Shown here piece by piece: positions 10,701-21,671 of a stretch of DNA of 64,000 bases. The position numbers and the translations under genes are program-made. Below the pieces are notes generated by a model. That model had not been told where the DNA came from. It ran no database searches and worked only from the letters and a program-made list of their open reading frames with translations. Every line of letters starts with the position of its first letter. Within the stretch, counting starts at the first letter, position 1. The DNA is taken from assembly GCF_932276165.1 (NCBI RefSeq), contig NC_064006.1, positions 5,222,501 through 5,286,500 on the forward strand, written 5' to 3'. The DNA comes from Plutella xylostella (Eukaryota > Arthropoda > Insecta > Lepidoptera > Plutellidae).

Positions 10701-13700
10701 GTAGGTCTCGCTGTCTCGTTTCCGCACGATGGGTTAGATCAAAGCCTACCTGTCTCTTTCACTCACGTGTGGTGCGGTTATAATTATTACATAGTATAAT
10801 TAGTACATTCACTATTAATTCCTCGCTTTATTAAGGCAAAAGAGAACGATTATTTGGAACACTAGCGCTAGGAGCGCCACGACAGACGATGGAACTATGA
10901 ATTCATGTAACTTTCATATTTGAACCTCATCGGACGATTAGGGCGTTTTTTTTTACAAAATTGCATATTAGCTGCACGGAATAGTAGATATTTAAGGTGC
11001 ATCAATATCAAAAACATCTGAAAAACTAGTACCTACCTACCTACATCGCAAAATGATCGCAAATAAATGACATAATCGAACTTAGAATGCGTCAATTAGT
11101 CGCAATATCAACTAAGCGATGTCATTCAAGGGCGCCAAGGTAACTTGACCTATTAGCGTATACGTTTTTAAGTCTTAATATCGCGTGCGAATGTTATAGC
11201 GTGACCACAATACTTCCATGGAGGTTGAAGACTCATTTACTGACAAAGCGGGGTCACCCTAGCTTACAAAAAATTTACTTTCGGAGTTCTGCTGTGCTAA
11301 TTACAACTCTATCTCGTTGCATTACACGTAGCAACTGTATGATAGATCTTGTTCGATATGTTTTTCAAAGCTAGATTAACCTCCCAGGGTTTATCTTGAT
11401 GCCTACTTTCAGGTTAGAAACCCCATATAACGTCACTGATTAGAGGTTTTTGTTCTAATTAAATGATAACCTATTTCTAGTTAGGTCTATAGGTGCAAAC
11501 TGTATTCTTGAACTTTGGATGTATAAATGTTTTTTACTTTTTCACGGGCGTTGGCATCACTAATTTTCAAGATATTTTGCATGTAGTTAGCTGACTCCCT
11601 GAATTAACACATGAGCCGTTTCTATCCCGAAATCCCCACGGGAAAACCTTATAAGCTGTAATAAGTTCATTATCATCACGATCCATTACGTCCCCACTGC
11701 TGGGGCACGGGTCTCCTTCCAATGTAATAAGGGGCCGTCCATTAATCACGTGAGGCTCAAAGGGGGAGGGAGGGGGTACGGAAAACCTCACGAAACATCA
11801 CGAGGGGGAGGGGGGGGTCTCGTTAGACATCACGTGTATTAAATTTTGTCAAAATGGGCTAGGTATTTCTGAACCGAAATTTTGAACGACGCAAAAATTT
11901 GAACGATTTGTAGTATAGGATAGGATTTATAGGTTTTTTTTTATGCAGCCTGTGTCTTGTCCCACTGCTGGGCAAAGGCCTCCTTATAAACTGACCACCG
12001 TTCCCGATCATGTGCTTCCTTCGGCCATTGAGGCAAAAACCTGTCGAGGTCGTCCCGCCATCTCCGCCTGGGTCTTCCGCGTCGCCGACGTCCATCACTG
12101 GGCACCCACTCGGTGACAATTCTGGCCCACTGGTCCGGGTGCATGCGACAGACGTGGCCTGCCCAGGCCCACTTCAGCTTCGCAGTCTGTGCGCCCACCT
12201 CAGTGATACGAGTCGAGGAGCGTAGCGTGGTGTTCCGGTTCGGATTAAAATAATAAATTTTATTGCAAATAGGTACACATAAATGTTTTTGAATTCAAAA
12301 CGCAATGTTAGTTATATTTTTTCAAGTAAAAAATAGACTTTACCTAGACTTCCAAAAAAATACACGTGATCCAGAAGGGGGGGAGGGGGGGTGGTCTCAA
12401 ACCTCACCAAATATCACCAGGGGGGAGGGGGGGGGGTCAAAAAATGAGAAAAACGACCTCACGTGATTAATGGACGGCCCCTAAGTGCTGCACAAAATTT
12501 GTTTTTCAGCATACTAAGCAGAAAGGGGTGATCTCTTGCGGCGTAGTATGCCCTTTTGCAACATTCTTTGTATATTTTAATCGACATAAAATTTTACATT
12601 TATTAATGTTTGTGTGACGGTCGAATGGCGTAGTGGTTAGTGGCCCTGACTGCTATGCCGATGGTCCCGGGTTCGATTCCCGGCTGGGGCAGATATTTGT
12701 TTAAAGACAGATATTTGTACTCGGGTCTTGGGTGTTTATATTTATATTTAGTATCTATCTATCTATGTATTTGTGTAGATATATCAGCTGTCCGACACCC
12801 ATAACAGTTTCTGCCTAGCTTGGGGTCAGATGGCCGTGTGTGAGATGTCCCAACATATTTATTTATTATTTTATTTATGTGTTCCAGCGACACGGAGCTG
12901 GAGGCGACGACGGCGGACGTGATCCGGCAGGTGGGCGCCGACATGGCGCTGAAGGCGAGCGTCTACGTCGGCATGGACACCAGGTCAGTCGATAAATAAT
13001 AATGATTAAATTGCCGAGGCATGGTGGAGGCTTTAGACTACGTTTCCAGTATATAGGGACGTGAAGCTGTAAATTTCATCATAAAATAAGCTTACGACAG
13101 TAATCCCCGAAGAGGTAGTTTGAGGTGAGTATAGGTAGTGTGAGTACATTGAACTTTTCTAAAGAACTCATTGTTACCTGTGTGTGAAGCGGGCGCTTAC
13201 GCGACTGAGCTACCACCGAACCCCAAGGAGTTCATATCAGTTACTAGCTGTTCCCACAGGCTCCGCTTCGCCTTAAAAAAATCCCGTCCCGTAAAAATAG
13301 CCTATGTGTTAGTCCAGGGTGTCAGCTAACTCCATACCAAATTTCGTAAAATCGGTTCATCCGTTTTGACGTGAAGAAGTAACCAACATACACACTATAC
13401 TCACACACTTTCGCATTAATTACTAAGCCTTTAATTTGAAATTAATAAACCTTTTTCAATCAAACCAGGTACACAAGCCCGCGGCTCGCGTCGGCGGCCG
13501 TGCACGGGGCAATGGCTCTGAAGGGGACTCCCAAAGAGTTTGGCATCGTCACGACCCCCATGCTGCACTTCTTTGTCAAGTGTCGCAATGATGAGACGTA
13601 TGGGACGCCTAGTGAAGAAGGTATGATTTGTCAATTTATTGTAACTAATATAGTGTTGAAGATTCGGATACTAAACTTATACTTACCCATTTTATAACAG

Positions 13701-16700
13701 GGGTGTAAAACATAAAAAACTTGCTCTATATCGCTCTTACCATATCGCAATTTGTAATAAGTAATGAATTCCTGTAAAAATATTATGTACCGGCGTCCAT
13801 ACTACATACAGTATCCGCACTATTTATTATTTGGTATAGTCGCCTTCATTATATAGTGGTTATGCACCTTGTTAAACTATTAAACCGCCTATTTATTTTT
13901 ATTTTGTTTTAAAGCAGTATCAAACAGGTTGTTAACAATACATGTCACAAATTATTAAACATGACTAACTTATATACTTAACTAATTAACATCCCACAGT
14001 AGACACTGACAACATGTCTTGTTAGTTGCTTACATAGTATTATATTAGTACAAAAGTTAAGAATTTAAGGTTGAAATAGTTATACTTAAATTAAAGTTTA
14101 AATTATTGGTTTTAGTTTTACATAAGTAGTTAAGTAAAAATTAAATACTAACCAACAGTTTACATATAAAGCTTAGGTTCATATAATTTTGGATATAACA
14201 TATAATATAAACTAATGAAACATTCATTTAAACATTATGTTGTAACTCTAAGGCCTTGTTTCACAATGTCTGGTTAGTGGCTACCTGTGAGATAAAATAC
14301 ATGCTGTCACTGTCGAAAAAATAATAACAGAGAGTGACAGCATGTATTTTATCTCACAGGTAGCCACTAACCAGACATTGTGAAACAGGGCCTAAGTATA
14401 GCTACTTATGAACCTGAACATACAAAAAAAAAAAAAAAAAAAACACGCACTCACGCCTTGTACTACTGTACTCCCTTGCGGGGTAGGCAGAGGTGCATTG
14501 CTGCACCCACTTTTCGCCAGAGTGTTATGTTAGTCCCGATGTAATAGGGGGCGGGCCTATTGCCATTTTACGGGCACATCCAAGACCTGAGAACAAATAT
14601 CTGTGTTTAAACAAATATCTGCCCCAGCCGGGAATCGAACCCGGGACCATCGGCTCAGTAGTCAGAGTCACTAACCACTACGCCATTCGGTCGTCATACA
14701 ACAATATACATATCTGGTTTTCAGAAGCAATCTCTTCTTGACAACCCTTGTTTATGTGTCTGTGCATCTACCTACCTTAAAAAAAACCTTTCCCAGGCTA
14801 CTACCAAAAGATAGTGGGTGCGTTCAAGCGTCTGCGCGCGCGCATGCCCGTGGCCGGCGAGTACAACAACACCCTGTATGTGGACGGAGCCAATGGCGTG
14901 GGCGGCAAGAAACTCAACATCATCAAGAAGACCCTGGACGGGGAGTTGGATTTACATATGTTCAATACTGGCGGGAATGGGGGCAAGCTGAATTTGAATG
15001 TGAGTTTATATGCTACTATATTCTATGATTACTACATAATAATTATGTAGGTGAAAGCAAAGTCTCTTCCTGCGTTTGTATGTGTCTATGTATGTTTGCT
15101 TAGAAGAACAACATTACAACGTTAAATATATTCAAATTTCATATTTTTTTTATTAGATAAAATCCAATTATTTAACGCGAAGGTTACATAATAATATGTA
15201 ATTTTTATCCCGAAATTCCCTCGGAATAACTAACTACTAATCTACTAGCCTAGCCATTTCACCCTGGATTTCCCACAAAATTCCCACTTTTAAGGCGTAG
15301 CGAAGCTCGCGAGATCAGCTATTCATCACGACCAATCACGTCCTTACTGCTAAGGTACGGGTCTCCATCCAATGAAGGAAGGGTTTAGGCCTTAGGAGAT
15401 CAGCTATAAACATATGAATAAACCGGCTATTTCTTCATCCATTTCCAGTGCGGTGCGGACCACGTGAAGTCGACTCAAACCGCCCCAGTGGGGGTCGAAC
15501 ACGTGCCGTGGCAGCGCGTGGCCTCGCTAGACGGAGACGGGGATAGGATCGTCTACTACTATATTGATGACAAGTTAGTTTTACATAAAACGTAGTATTA
15601 TTTACTGTGAGGTAATAACCGCACATACAAAAATATTCATGTCGATTCTGAAGGCACTTTACTTATAAGCAATGTCAAACTAGAAATTTCACCCCTGGAA
15701 AAATAGATTTACGGTTACATTGAAAAAGTAGATTTTCTTTTATTACAGAGTAAGTTTTAATTTTGGCGCTTTCAGAATCACTCTTAGAGTCATAAAACAC
15801 CAGAGCTGGATTAGGGTTTATCACCGTGGTGAAATGATTAGCCAGTCAGATTAGTTGCCTGTTGCTGACCGCCTAGATATACTTTTGTGCACCCAAAAAA
15901 TTAATCATTTATCTCTTTGCAGAAACAAATTGAATCTCCTGGACGGCGACCGTATCGCCACTCTGCTAGCCAGCTACGTCAACCAGCTGTTGAAAGAGAT
16001 AGGCGCATCGGACCTCTCTGTCGCACTCGTGCAGACCGCGTACGCTAACGGTGCCTCTACGAAGTACATCACTGAACAACTGGTAAGTTTAACAGCCTTA
16101 AATCTACTTTTAGTTTGGGTTTAAATGCTTTTAAAGTGACTACATAAAGTAATAGCCACTAGCTTACTCTGATATTATTTAGTAACTAATAACTCACATC
16201 CAAAAACGCAATCTGTTATTTCAACGTTGCCGTTGGTTCTTTAATAAAAGTTAATGCAGACATAAAACAACTTTACTTTTCTAAAGACATAGGACTTCAA
16301 CCCTAATTAAATTGCCATCAGTAACAAAACTTTGTATTTCCACACAAACACACTCAACTCCCACCCATAACCCTTAAAAACCCTAAAATTCTTACAGAAA
16401 ATGCCCGTGACCTGCGTTAGCACAGGCGTGAAGCATCTTCATCATGAGGCCCTGAAGTACGACGTGGGAGTGTACTTCGAGGCGAATGGACACGGCACTG
16501 TGGTGTACAGTGGCAAGACTAAGGAGGCTGTGCGGAAGATCTTTGAGGAGGGGTGAGGAATACATTCCTCTTATTGTTAGTTTTAGTTACTCTATCTATC
16601 GATAGGTGACAGTTTCTATTATACGAATTTGACATACTACGAGGCCCTGAGGTACGACTAGGGTCTGTCACACTGTCACAGTAGTGTAAGCATTATTTAA

Positions 16701-18434
16701 TGAGAATAGTGTTAATCGCTGAATCCCTAGGGAGGACGTTATCGGTAGCAGATGGATAAAATCCTATTTAGTGTTGTAGCACTTCTTAGAAAAGGCCAAT
16801 AAAAGTACATAGTGAACGATTACGGGCTGATGATGATCTGCCTCAAGCCGTTTGGCCCTAAGCCAACATTCTGCGACTTAGGGCGCCCTCACATAACCAA
16901 GATACGACGTCACGTCGTAAAAACGTATCGTGTTTATTGTGGGAGCCCTTAGCCAACCTTACAGATTAAAATAGAACACACTTTTCCTACTTTTTTGCGG
17001 TGGTAGCTAAAATTCTACGTCTTAGCTAACCCTAACCCTTCCAATTGTTATTCTAACACCTCTTTTCCCACATTCCAGAGACCAAGAGCAGCGTAAAGCG
17101 GCGTCCATCTTGCTGGACATCATCGACATGACCAACGAGACGGTGGGCGACGCGCTGTCAGACCTGTTCCTTGTGGAGACGGCCTTATGTGCCCGCGGGA
17201 TTAACACCAAGCAGTGGATGCAGCTGTATGATGATCTGCCGTGCCAGCTGATGAAGCTTTCTGTTAAGGTATGTTTATATTGATAACCACTTCACACACA
17301 ATAAATCGTTAATTTTCACTGCCATTCAATCATTTAATCATTAATTCACTCGATCCCACTCTCTGTATTTGACTGCATCTACCAGAGCACTGACCTATAC
17401 GCCTTCATGAATCCGAGATTTCGGTGAAGAATCTGTAGTAAAATACGGCCTATCATATATACCTAAATTTTGTTGTTTATTTCGCCTATTGACAAGGTCA
17501 TTTCACAGGAGCATTGCCTCTCTAATGACCCCCCAAACCCCTCCACAACCACGATAATCACCCTTTCCACTACTTCCTCAGGACCGAAACGTAGTAACAA
17601 CAGCCGACGCGGACCAGCAAAGCACCTCACCCGAGGGCCTTCAGTCGCGTATAGACGAGCTGGTAGCGAACATCCCTAGCGGGCGTAGCTTCGTACGAGC
17701 TTCTGGGACTGAAGACGTGGTCAGGGTTTATGCTGAAGCGGATACACAGGAGGTGAGGATAAAAGCTGTTTGTTATTTACACAGGGTGTTACTAAAAGGG
17801 TATACTAAGGGGGTGACTCAGGGTCATTCTGAACAACTTTTGTTCTACGATTTTGAAAATTCACGAAAAAACACCTTTCGGCTTAGTATACTCTTTTTGT
17901 AACACCCAGTAGAATCAATGTTAATGGTATCTTTGGTCTAGTGGTAGGAGCTTTGTTTCAAGACGCAGAGATCCCGAGTTCGAACCTTTGGTGGGACCAC
18001 AAAGCAAATTTTGCTTTGTGTGTGGGACCATAATTGTGCAATTATGAAAGGACCCTAGGTAAAGTGACGTATCACCCCTGATATGTAGACATCCGGCGCA
18101 ACCTGGCCGGTTAGCAACTGTCTCTCTAGTGTTTATGGTCACGCCAATCTTCCCACCACAATGCTCTAATGAGTCAAATGTATTCCAAAGGAGTGGCAGG
18201 TTTGTGTACTCGTGGTTTACATTCCTCTAGATAACCGGCCCAATGCCACTTGATCTTTCAAATTCATGTCGAAATCGGCATAAGGGTGCTTAAATGGATG
18301 TCTCAACTTGATTATTTAAAAAAAAAACAAATTTTTATTTTTTTTAGAATGTGCAGAAGTTGGCAGCGCAAGTGGCTCAGGCCGTGTACGACTTGGCAGG
18401 AGGCGTCGGGACCAGACCCACATTACCGGAGTAG
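4792..18434 (+). CDS. PGM3: Phosphoacetylglucosamine mutase (12 exons, 548 aa)
   Basis: It interconverts GlcNAc-6-phosphate and GlcNAc-1-phosphate in the cytosol, the step before UDP-GlcNAc used for chitin and glycans. Exons: 4792-4895, 8740-8810, 10301-10433, 12888-12983, 13469-13620, 14797-14999, 15449-15573, 15923-16082, 16398-16552, 17079-17268, 17582-17752, 18348-18434. All junctions are GT/AG with matching phases and sum to 1647 bp. Visible motifs are the N-terminal YGTAGFR (27-33), catalytic phosphoserine loop TASHN (Ser69), Mg-binding DGDGDR (Asp281, 283, 285), sugar loop FEANGHGT in exon 9, and phosphate-binding [16 protein letters not shown] in exon 11. Length and order match the human enzyme (542 aa). 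The start is the first ATG and precedes the conserved N-terminus. An AATAAA lies at 18602-18607. Drosophila calls the gene nesthocyst (nst). The long introns 1-5 hold most of the repeats listed below. Confidence 0.96.
4896..6646. other. PGM3 intron 1, left part
   Basis: AT-rich intron DNA in which I recognise no repeat family or gene. Confidence 0.5.
6648..7025 (+). mobile_element. 5S-rRNA-derived SINE, full length, with 11-bp target duplication
   Basis: The first 90 bp resemble the 3' half of animal 5S rRNA and keep its internal promoter: TCACTGAGGTTAAGCAAC (A-box region) and CGGTCAGCCATTGGATGG followed by GTCACCG (C-box region). The body then runs through GGACGCTTCCATGCTTCGG and CTGCTTCGGCAGCAG (a perfect hairpin). 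The end, GGAAGGAGACCCGTG…CAGTGGGGACGTGATGGG and a TGATGATG tail, is the 3' end shared with RTE LINE fragments elsewhere in the window (11665-11725 and 15325-15400, both reversed). AGACAAAACAT flanks it at 6637-6647 and 7026-7036. It lies in intron 1 of PGM3, in sense orientation. Confidence 0.88.
8370..8411. repeat. Arm of an ACTCACGGGC fold-back MITE
   Basis: GAAAAATACACTCACGGGCC… with AATAAAAATGTTCA is one terminal arm of the MITE family seen complete at 33828-34066 and 29600-29832. The partner arm is missing. Confidence 0.5.
8416..8700 (-). mobile_element. SINE-like interspersed repeat fragment in PGM3 intron 1
   Basis: A GC-richer block with the words GGTCCACTGCGGGTTGGTGG and TTTCCTCACGATGTTTTCC, ending in AAGAACTCATTGGTACATGT. 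A related end, AAGAACTCATTGTTACCTGT, occurs at 13165-13184 joined to a reversed tRNA-like head, so the same family is likely, lying head-right. It ends about 40 bp before the exon 2 acceptor. Confidence 0.5.
9345..9530 (+). mobile_element. RTE-type LINE 3' end fragment
   Basis: The plus strand encodes a degenerate [13 protein letters not shown] stretch with later stops, then CCAGCAGTGACTGCTATAGG and a (GATGAT)n tail at 9509-9528. This is the C-terminus and tail of an RTE element, 5'-truncated, in intron 2 of PGM3. Confidence 0.75.
10434..10780 (+). repeat. Tandem partial copies of the PGM3 exon 3 end plus its splice donor
   Basis: Downstream of exon 3 the exon/intron border is repeated. A 74-bp exon copy at 10597-10670 matches exon bases 10360-10433 without indels and is followed by the same donor (GTATGCCTGTCTCTTTCACT). 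A shorter copy is CCAATGTCAGGTGTGT at 10501-10516, and the intron word CTGTCTCTTTCACTCACGTG returns at 10750-10769. The copies lack a pyrimidine-rich acceptor in the right phase, so they are probably not spliced in. Confidence 0.8.
11248..11345. repeat. Dispersed repeat, copy 1 of 3
   Basis: GGGTCACCCTAGCTTAC … CAACTCTATCTCGTTGCATT … AACTGTATG. Related copies lie at 30765-30861 and 55665-55749. It is non-coding and of unknown family. Confidence 0.5.
11665..11725 (-). mobile_element. RTE LINE / 5S-SINE 3' tail fragment
   Basis: Reversed tail: CATTACGTCCCCACTGCTGG, then CACGGGTCTCCTTCCAATG, beside a decayed ATCATCA run. It is cut by the fold-back element that starts at 11729. Confidence 0.65.
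11729..12483. mobile_element. Terminal-inverted-repeat element with G-rich tracts, nested RTE fragment inside
   Basis: Termini AAGGGGCCGTCCATTAATCA (left) and TGATTAATGGACGGCCCC (right) are exact inverted repeats of about 26 bp including CACGTGAGG. Next to each end the plus strand carries long G runs (11770-11786, 11801-11818, 12377-12392, 12420-12436) within a direct repeat of the form CCTCACNAAANATCAC. The middle (11941-12240) is an RTE ORF2 end on the minus strand. I recognise no transposase, so the element is non-autonomous. Confidence 0.7.
11941..12240 (-). mobile_element. RTE-type LINE ORF2 C-terminal fragment
   Basis: The minus frame reads [14 protein letters not shown], then [16 protein letters not shown] and FAQQWDK, the classic RTE C-terminus (GHV-x-RM; GRP-x-RW-x-DD; QQW). 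It is open over 85 codons, 5'-truncated, and lies inside the fold-back element. Confidence 0.85.
12616..12876 (+). mobile_element. tRNA-derived SINE, tail type A, abutting PGM3 exon 4
   Basis: The tRNA-like head has box A TGGCGTAGTGG and box B GGTTCGATTCC. The body is ATATTTGTACTCGGGTCTTG, a (TATC)n patch, CAGCTGTCCGACACCCATAA, then TGAGATGTCCCAACATATTT. The T-rich tail runs to about 11 bp from the exon 4 acceptor at 12887 and forms most of its pyrimidine-rich stretch. Confidence 0.85.
13130..13230 (-). mobile_element. tRNA-headed SINE fragment
   Basis: Read on the minus strand, GGTTCGGTGGTAGCTCAGTC then GCGTAAGCGCCCGC is a tRNA-like box A region. It is followed by the AACAATGAGTTCTTTAG word shared with 8660-8680. 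Confidence 0.5.
13242..13428 (-). mobile_element. Lep1-type non-autonomous Helitron
   Basis: On the minus strand it runs from GCGAAAGTGTGTGAG through TTCACGTCAAAACGGATGAA and ATTTGGTATGG to GGAACAGCTAGT, the CTAGT end characteristic of Lep1/MINHE elements of Lepidoptera. It sits in PGM3 intron 4. Confidence 0.75.
14249..14395. mobile_element. Near-perfect hairpin MITE in PGM3 intron 5
   Basis: The arms are about 62 bp each (left starts TAAGGCCTTGTTTCACAATG, right ends CATTGTGAAACAGGGCCTAA) with one or two mismatches, around a 20-bp loop. There is no coding capacity. The transcribed intron would fold into a long double-stranded RNA. Confidence 0.88.
14444..14696 (-). mobile_element. tRNA-derived SINE, tail type B, reversed
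   Basis: On the minus strand the same tRNA-like head as the copy at 12616 (GGCGTAGTGGTTAGTG, GGTTCGATTCCCGG) is followed by a different tail: GGGACTAACATAACACTCTG, CGAAAAGTGGGTGCAG and CTGCCTACCCCGCAAGGG, ending near a poly(T) run (A18 on the plus strand, 14426-14443). It lies 100 bp before exon 6. Confidence 0.85.
15190..15400 (-). repeat. Decayed Lep1 Helitron and RTE tail remnants
   Basis: The 15205-15335 part has Lep1-like words (CCCGAAATTCCCTCGG, GGCGTAGCGAAGCTCGCG). 15340-15395 is a reversed RTE tail (ATCACGACCAATCACGTCC, GGGTCTCCATCCAATG). Both are degraded. Confidence 0.5.
16881..16948. mobile_element. Very short fold-back MITE
   Basis: GGGCGCCCTCACATAA and TTATTGTGGGAGCCC are inverted ends around an inner GATACGACGTCACGTCGTA palindrome. 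It lies in PGM3 intron 9. Confidence 0.65.
17782..17909. mobile_element. Fold-back MITE in PGM3 intron 11
   Basis: CAGGGTGTTACTAAAAGGGT and ACTCTTTTTGTAACACCCAG are imperfect inverted arms of about 30 bp, both extended by TATACTAAG/CTTAGTATA. It is non-coding. Confidence 0.75.
17922..18140 (+). mobile_element. tRNA-headed SINE, second family
   Basis: The head has TGGTCTAGTGGTAGGAG (box A) and GAGTTCGAACC (box B) at normal spacing, followed by an unrelated body with GTGTGTGGGACCATAATTG and ATCCGGCGCAACCTGGCCGG. The anticodon arm is not tRNA-like enough for a working tRNA gene. It is in intron 11. Confidence 0.6.
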
Positions 18435-21400
18435 ACCCCCGAACACTAAATTGTGCTGAGTAATCCGCGATTCACGAAAGATGACCATAATGTTGACAAT
18501 AGCAGCGCGTCAGATGTAATACAGTGGAAGTTTTTGAGTACGCGAAGCCCAATTTATTCATGTTGGCTGAAAGAAACAATCCGAATACAGCTTAGCTGCA
18601 CAATAAAATAGACGAATTACATTGGAAAAATTGTCAAGTTACGTGAATCGGACTATACCTTAATGTCACACAATAAGGTCTGATTTTGAATGTAAGATTT
18701 GTACAAAGAAACGCTTGGGTGTATGTGAGCATAAATAAGCTAAACAGGTGAGATATGTATAGTGCAGAGTTCGCTTATTGCAACAGGATAAGGTATATTT
18801 TTGAAAAACATCTATGTAGGTAATTGTATAAAGGAAGGTTAGGTTGAATATCAAAATTAGAATGATTTTAAGACTCGGCTATCTAAGAGATTGTTATTGA
18901 ATAAAATAAGTTTTTCAGGAAAGTCGATGGTAGAAATTCTGAATATCACCTTGTTTACTAAACTGCCTATAAATTAAACGGTAAAGTCAGAGAACTTAAA
19001 TGTTGTTCCTAACCAATCAGAGGGATTCTTATCCACCAATTAGAAGAGACCTTTAGACTCAGGAGGTATTTTTGCGTGATTAGATGTTAAATTCCGTTCC
19101 ATTTATGGGATCAACTACTTTTTGGAAAATATCTCCTTACACCTTGTTACCTTTCTACCAAGTGCATTATTTTAAATGTGGAATTGCTAAATACTAGTTA
19201 CACAAGCTTAGTAAATGCATTCATACGTGCTTCACTGATATACTTACTGACATTTTTTTGAATTCCTTGATACTTTTAATAATTGATAGATTTAATGTGT
19301 TAGACAAATCCTAAAGTTTATATTATGGTGAGCGTATGAAACATATTATGTAGATCAAACATACTTTATATGAAAAATCAGTAAATCAGATAGTCAAAAT
19401 ATATTTCAGAAACTATACTTGGTTATAAATGAAGAATAAATACTTACGTAGATATAAATTAAATAAAATGTTAGCAAAAATATTAATAAAAAAGAAGAAA
19501 ACCTTTATTTAAATTGAGAAGGCGGTTATTTCGATTGTGTCATTTCCAAACAAAATTCTTAAAATGTCAAAGATATATGTTATTTCCATTTGTGATATAA
19601 TAAACAACTGATATACATAATATAAAGTAGTAATAATTATTTAAACTGCGATTAATTTGCGATGCGATTTTAATTTTTGCATGTTGTATTAGTTGACTAG
19701 TTTATTAGAAATATTAAAAATCACTGCCCTACAAATTTGTGTGTTAGGAATGTAACTTTTGATTTTGTGAGATCACAATAACGCACATTTTATCCATTCA
19801 AACCGTAGTTTCATTTATATAATGGGTCTGTTTCACCCAAAATCTAGGTGTATTGATTTTTTATCGAACTGGTTTTCGGTCAGATTCTTATCTCGACGTT
19901 TATTTTTAGTTTAAAAATATATATGTTTTTTATGGGAGACTGAGAATAGATAAGATACGAAAGATAGGGCGTGGTATAAGTAGATAGATGGAAGTATTGA
20001 TAAAACTTTAAGAAACCTGCTATTAAACGTTATGTGCAATGTATTCTCTGGAAATGTATGTACCTAAATTATAAATGTGCAATAATGCTCAAGGTAATAT
20101 CATTTTTTTTTATAAGCTATCAAATATTTATTTTTCTCTTTCACTGAACCTCTTCTAGTACGTTTGGTAGTTTGTCGAAAAATATAAAAGGTTCGTTTTC
20201 TCGCATATTAAGGGGCGCCTATAGCGAAAACTATCATGAAACTTTTGACAGATAAACGAAAACTTTTTTCGTTTTCGTAAATAGCAAAACCAGTACTAGA
20301 GGATCTGTAAAAACAAAATTATCTATCGTGTCGATGTAACAATACCTAAGTCATGTTCAATAGATTAAGATAAGCTTTGTAAGTAGCTGAGATTTTATCA
20401 CTGATGGCTTGTCTGTGAAAAGTGGTTTCAGTTTCAGATATTTCCTGATTTCTTATGTCATCTGTAGTTTACTTCTTAGTTTTTTTATTATGTTATGTTA
20501 TACATCTTTTTTATATAATACATACTAATATCACGAGCTAATGTTATATTCTGTGACTATTGTTAAATCTTTTAATTCAAATAAAATCAATAATAACTAC
20601 ATCAGCAAGTTTTATTTAAATGTCCCAATATATGTATGGTAGGTTACAATAGTAATAGTATTGATGAACATTGATTTTGAAACTAATTAAGTATATAAAT
20701 AAAAATGTTGACATATGCAACAGTTTACATAATTCACTAACATTTCAGTACTTTTTTCATTTAAATAAAATGCCTCAGTCATTGTAATTTACCTAAAATA
20801 CAAAGTAATGAATTAAAATGTATATTTTATATTTTAAAAGTCCATTAAGTCAGTTTTTCAATATGATTCTACAAAGTCTACAGACACCAATATATTGATT
20901 AATTGAATTATGTATTGAATAAAATCCTACGTTTCACTAAGAAAGGTATATACTTCATTGATTATGTAGTTTAAAAGTATGTCTAGTAGACAGGTCAATA
21001 AATAGCGGATTCTTGAAAATTTAACTGTAAGGAATGTAATGTACAAAATAACCAATAAAACAAGAACAAACACATAATATACTAGTTACCTACTTATTTC
21101 TAGAAAATACAAATTAAATCTTATGTTTAATTAGTCATGTTATAGTCTTTGTTTGACTTATAAATAATATGACACAAAATACTTATGAGAACTCACTTTA
21201 AAAACTTAATAGCATTTTAGAAATGCAACTTCAAGAAACAGAATTCAGAATAGAATAAGACTAGAGTCTAGAATGAATAATTCTAATAACTAATAACAGA
21301 CAGTAGGAAGAATTACGGTATTAGTACCTAATAGTATAATATTGATTCCCTAAGTATTAATACTAATTAAACTGTAAATTTGAACATAAAATTGTGCATT

Positions 21401-21671
21401 TTATTTAAAAAATGTGATAAAATACAAAGTATAGGAAGCTGACCTTGTAAAAGAATCATGATAATGGTAACCATACAGTAATAAAATCATTTAAAAAACC
21501 ATTCATTGTCAATGAAATATGAATAAAATTCAAATAACACTTCAACAATAATGCACAGATAAGTTTACACTAAAATCACATTAACATAATATCCTATTGT
21601 GATGATTGTAAAGAATTGAGCATTTCATTCAACTGTTTCAGCCAAATTAAAAATTAAGGGTATATTAGAAT
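18435..21671. other. Convergent intergenic region with the 3' UTRs of PGM3 and ADO
   Basis: AT-rich and without coding signs. Poly(A) signals on the plus strand at 18602 could end PGM3. Minus-strand AATAAA words in the 20.6-21.5 kb part could end ADO. One MITE (20152-20301) is inside. Confidence 0.5.
20152..20301. mobile_element. Fold-back MITE, copy 1 of 2
   Basis: TCTAGTACG… and …CCAGTACTAGA are inverted ends. Inside are GAAAACTATCATGAAACTTT and TTGACAGATA. The same arrangement recurs at 34466-34648. Confidence 0.65.

Noticed and set aside
12650..12692. Possible tRNA gene (boxes A and B)
   Set aside because: The head continues directly into a repeated SINE body present at several loci, and the acceptor stem does not close.
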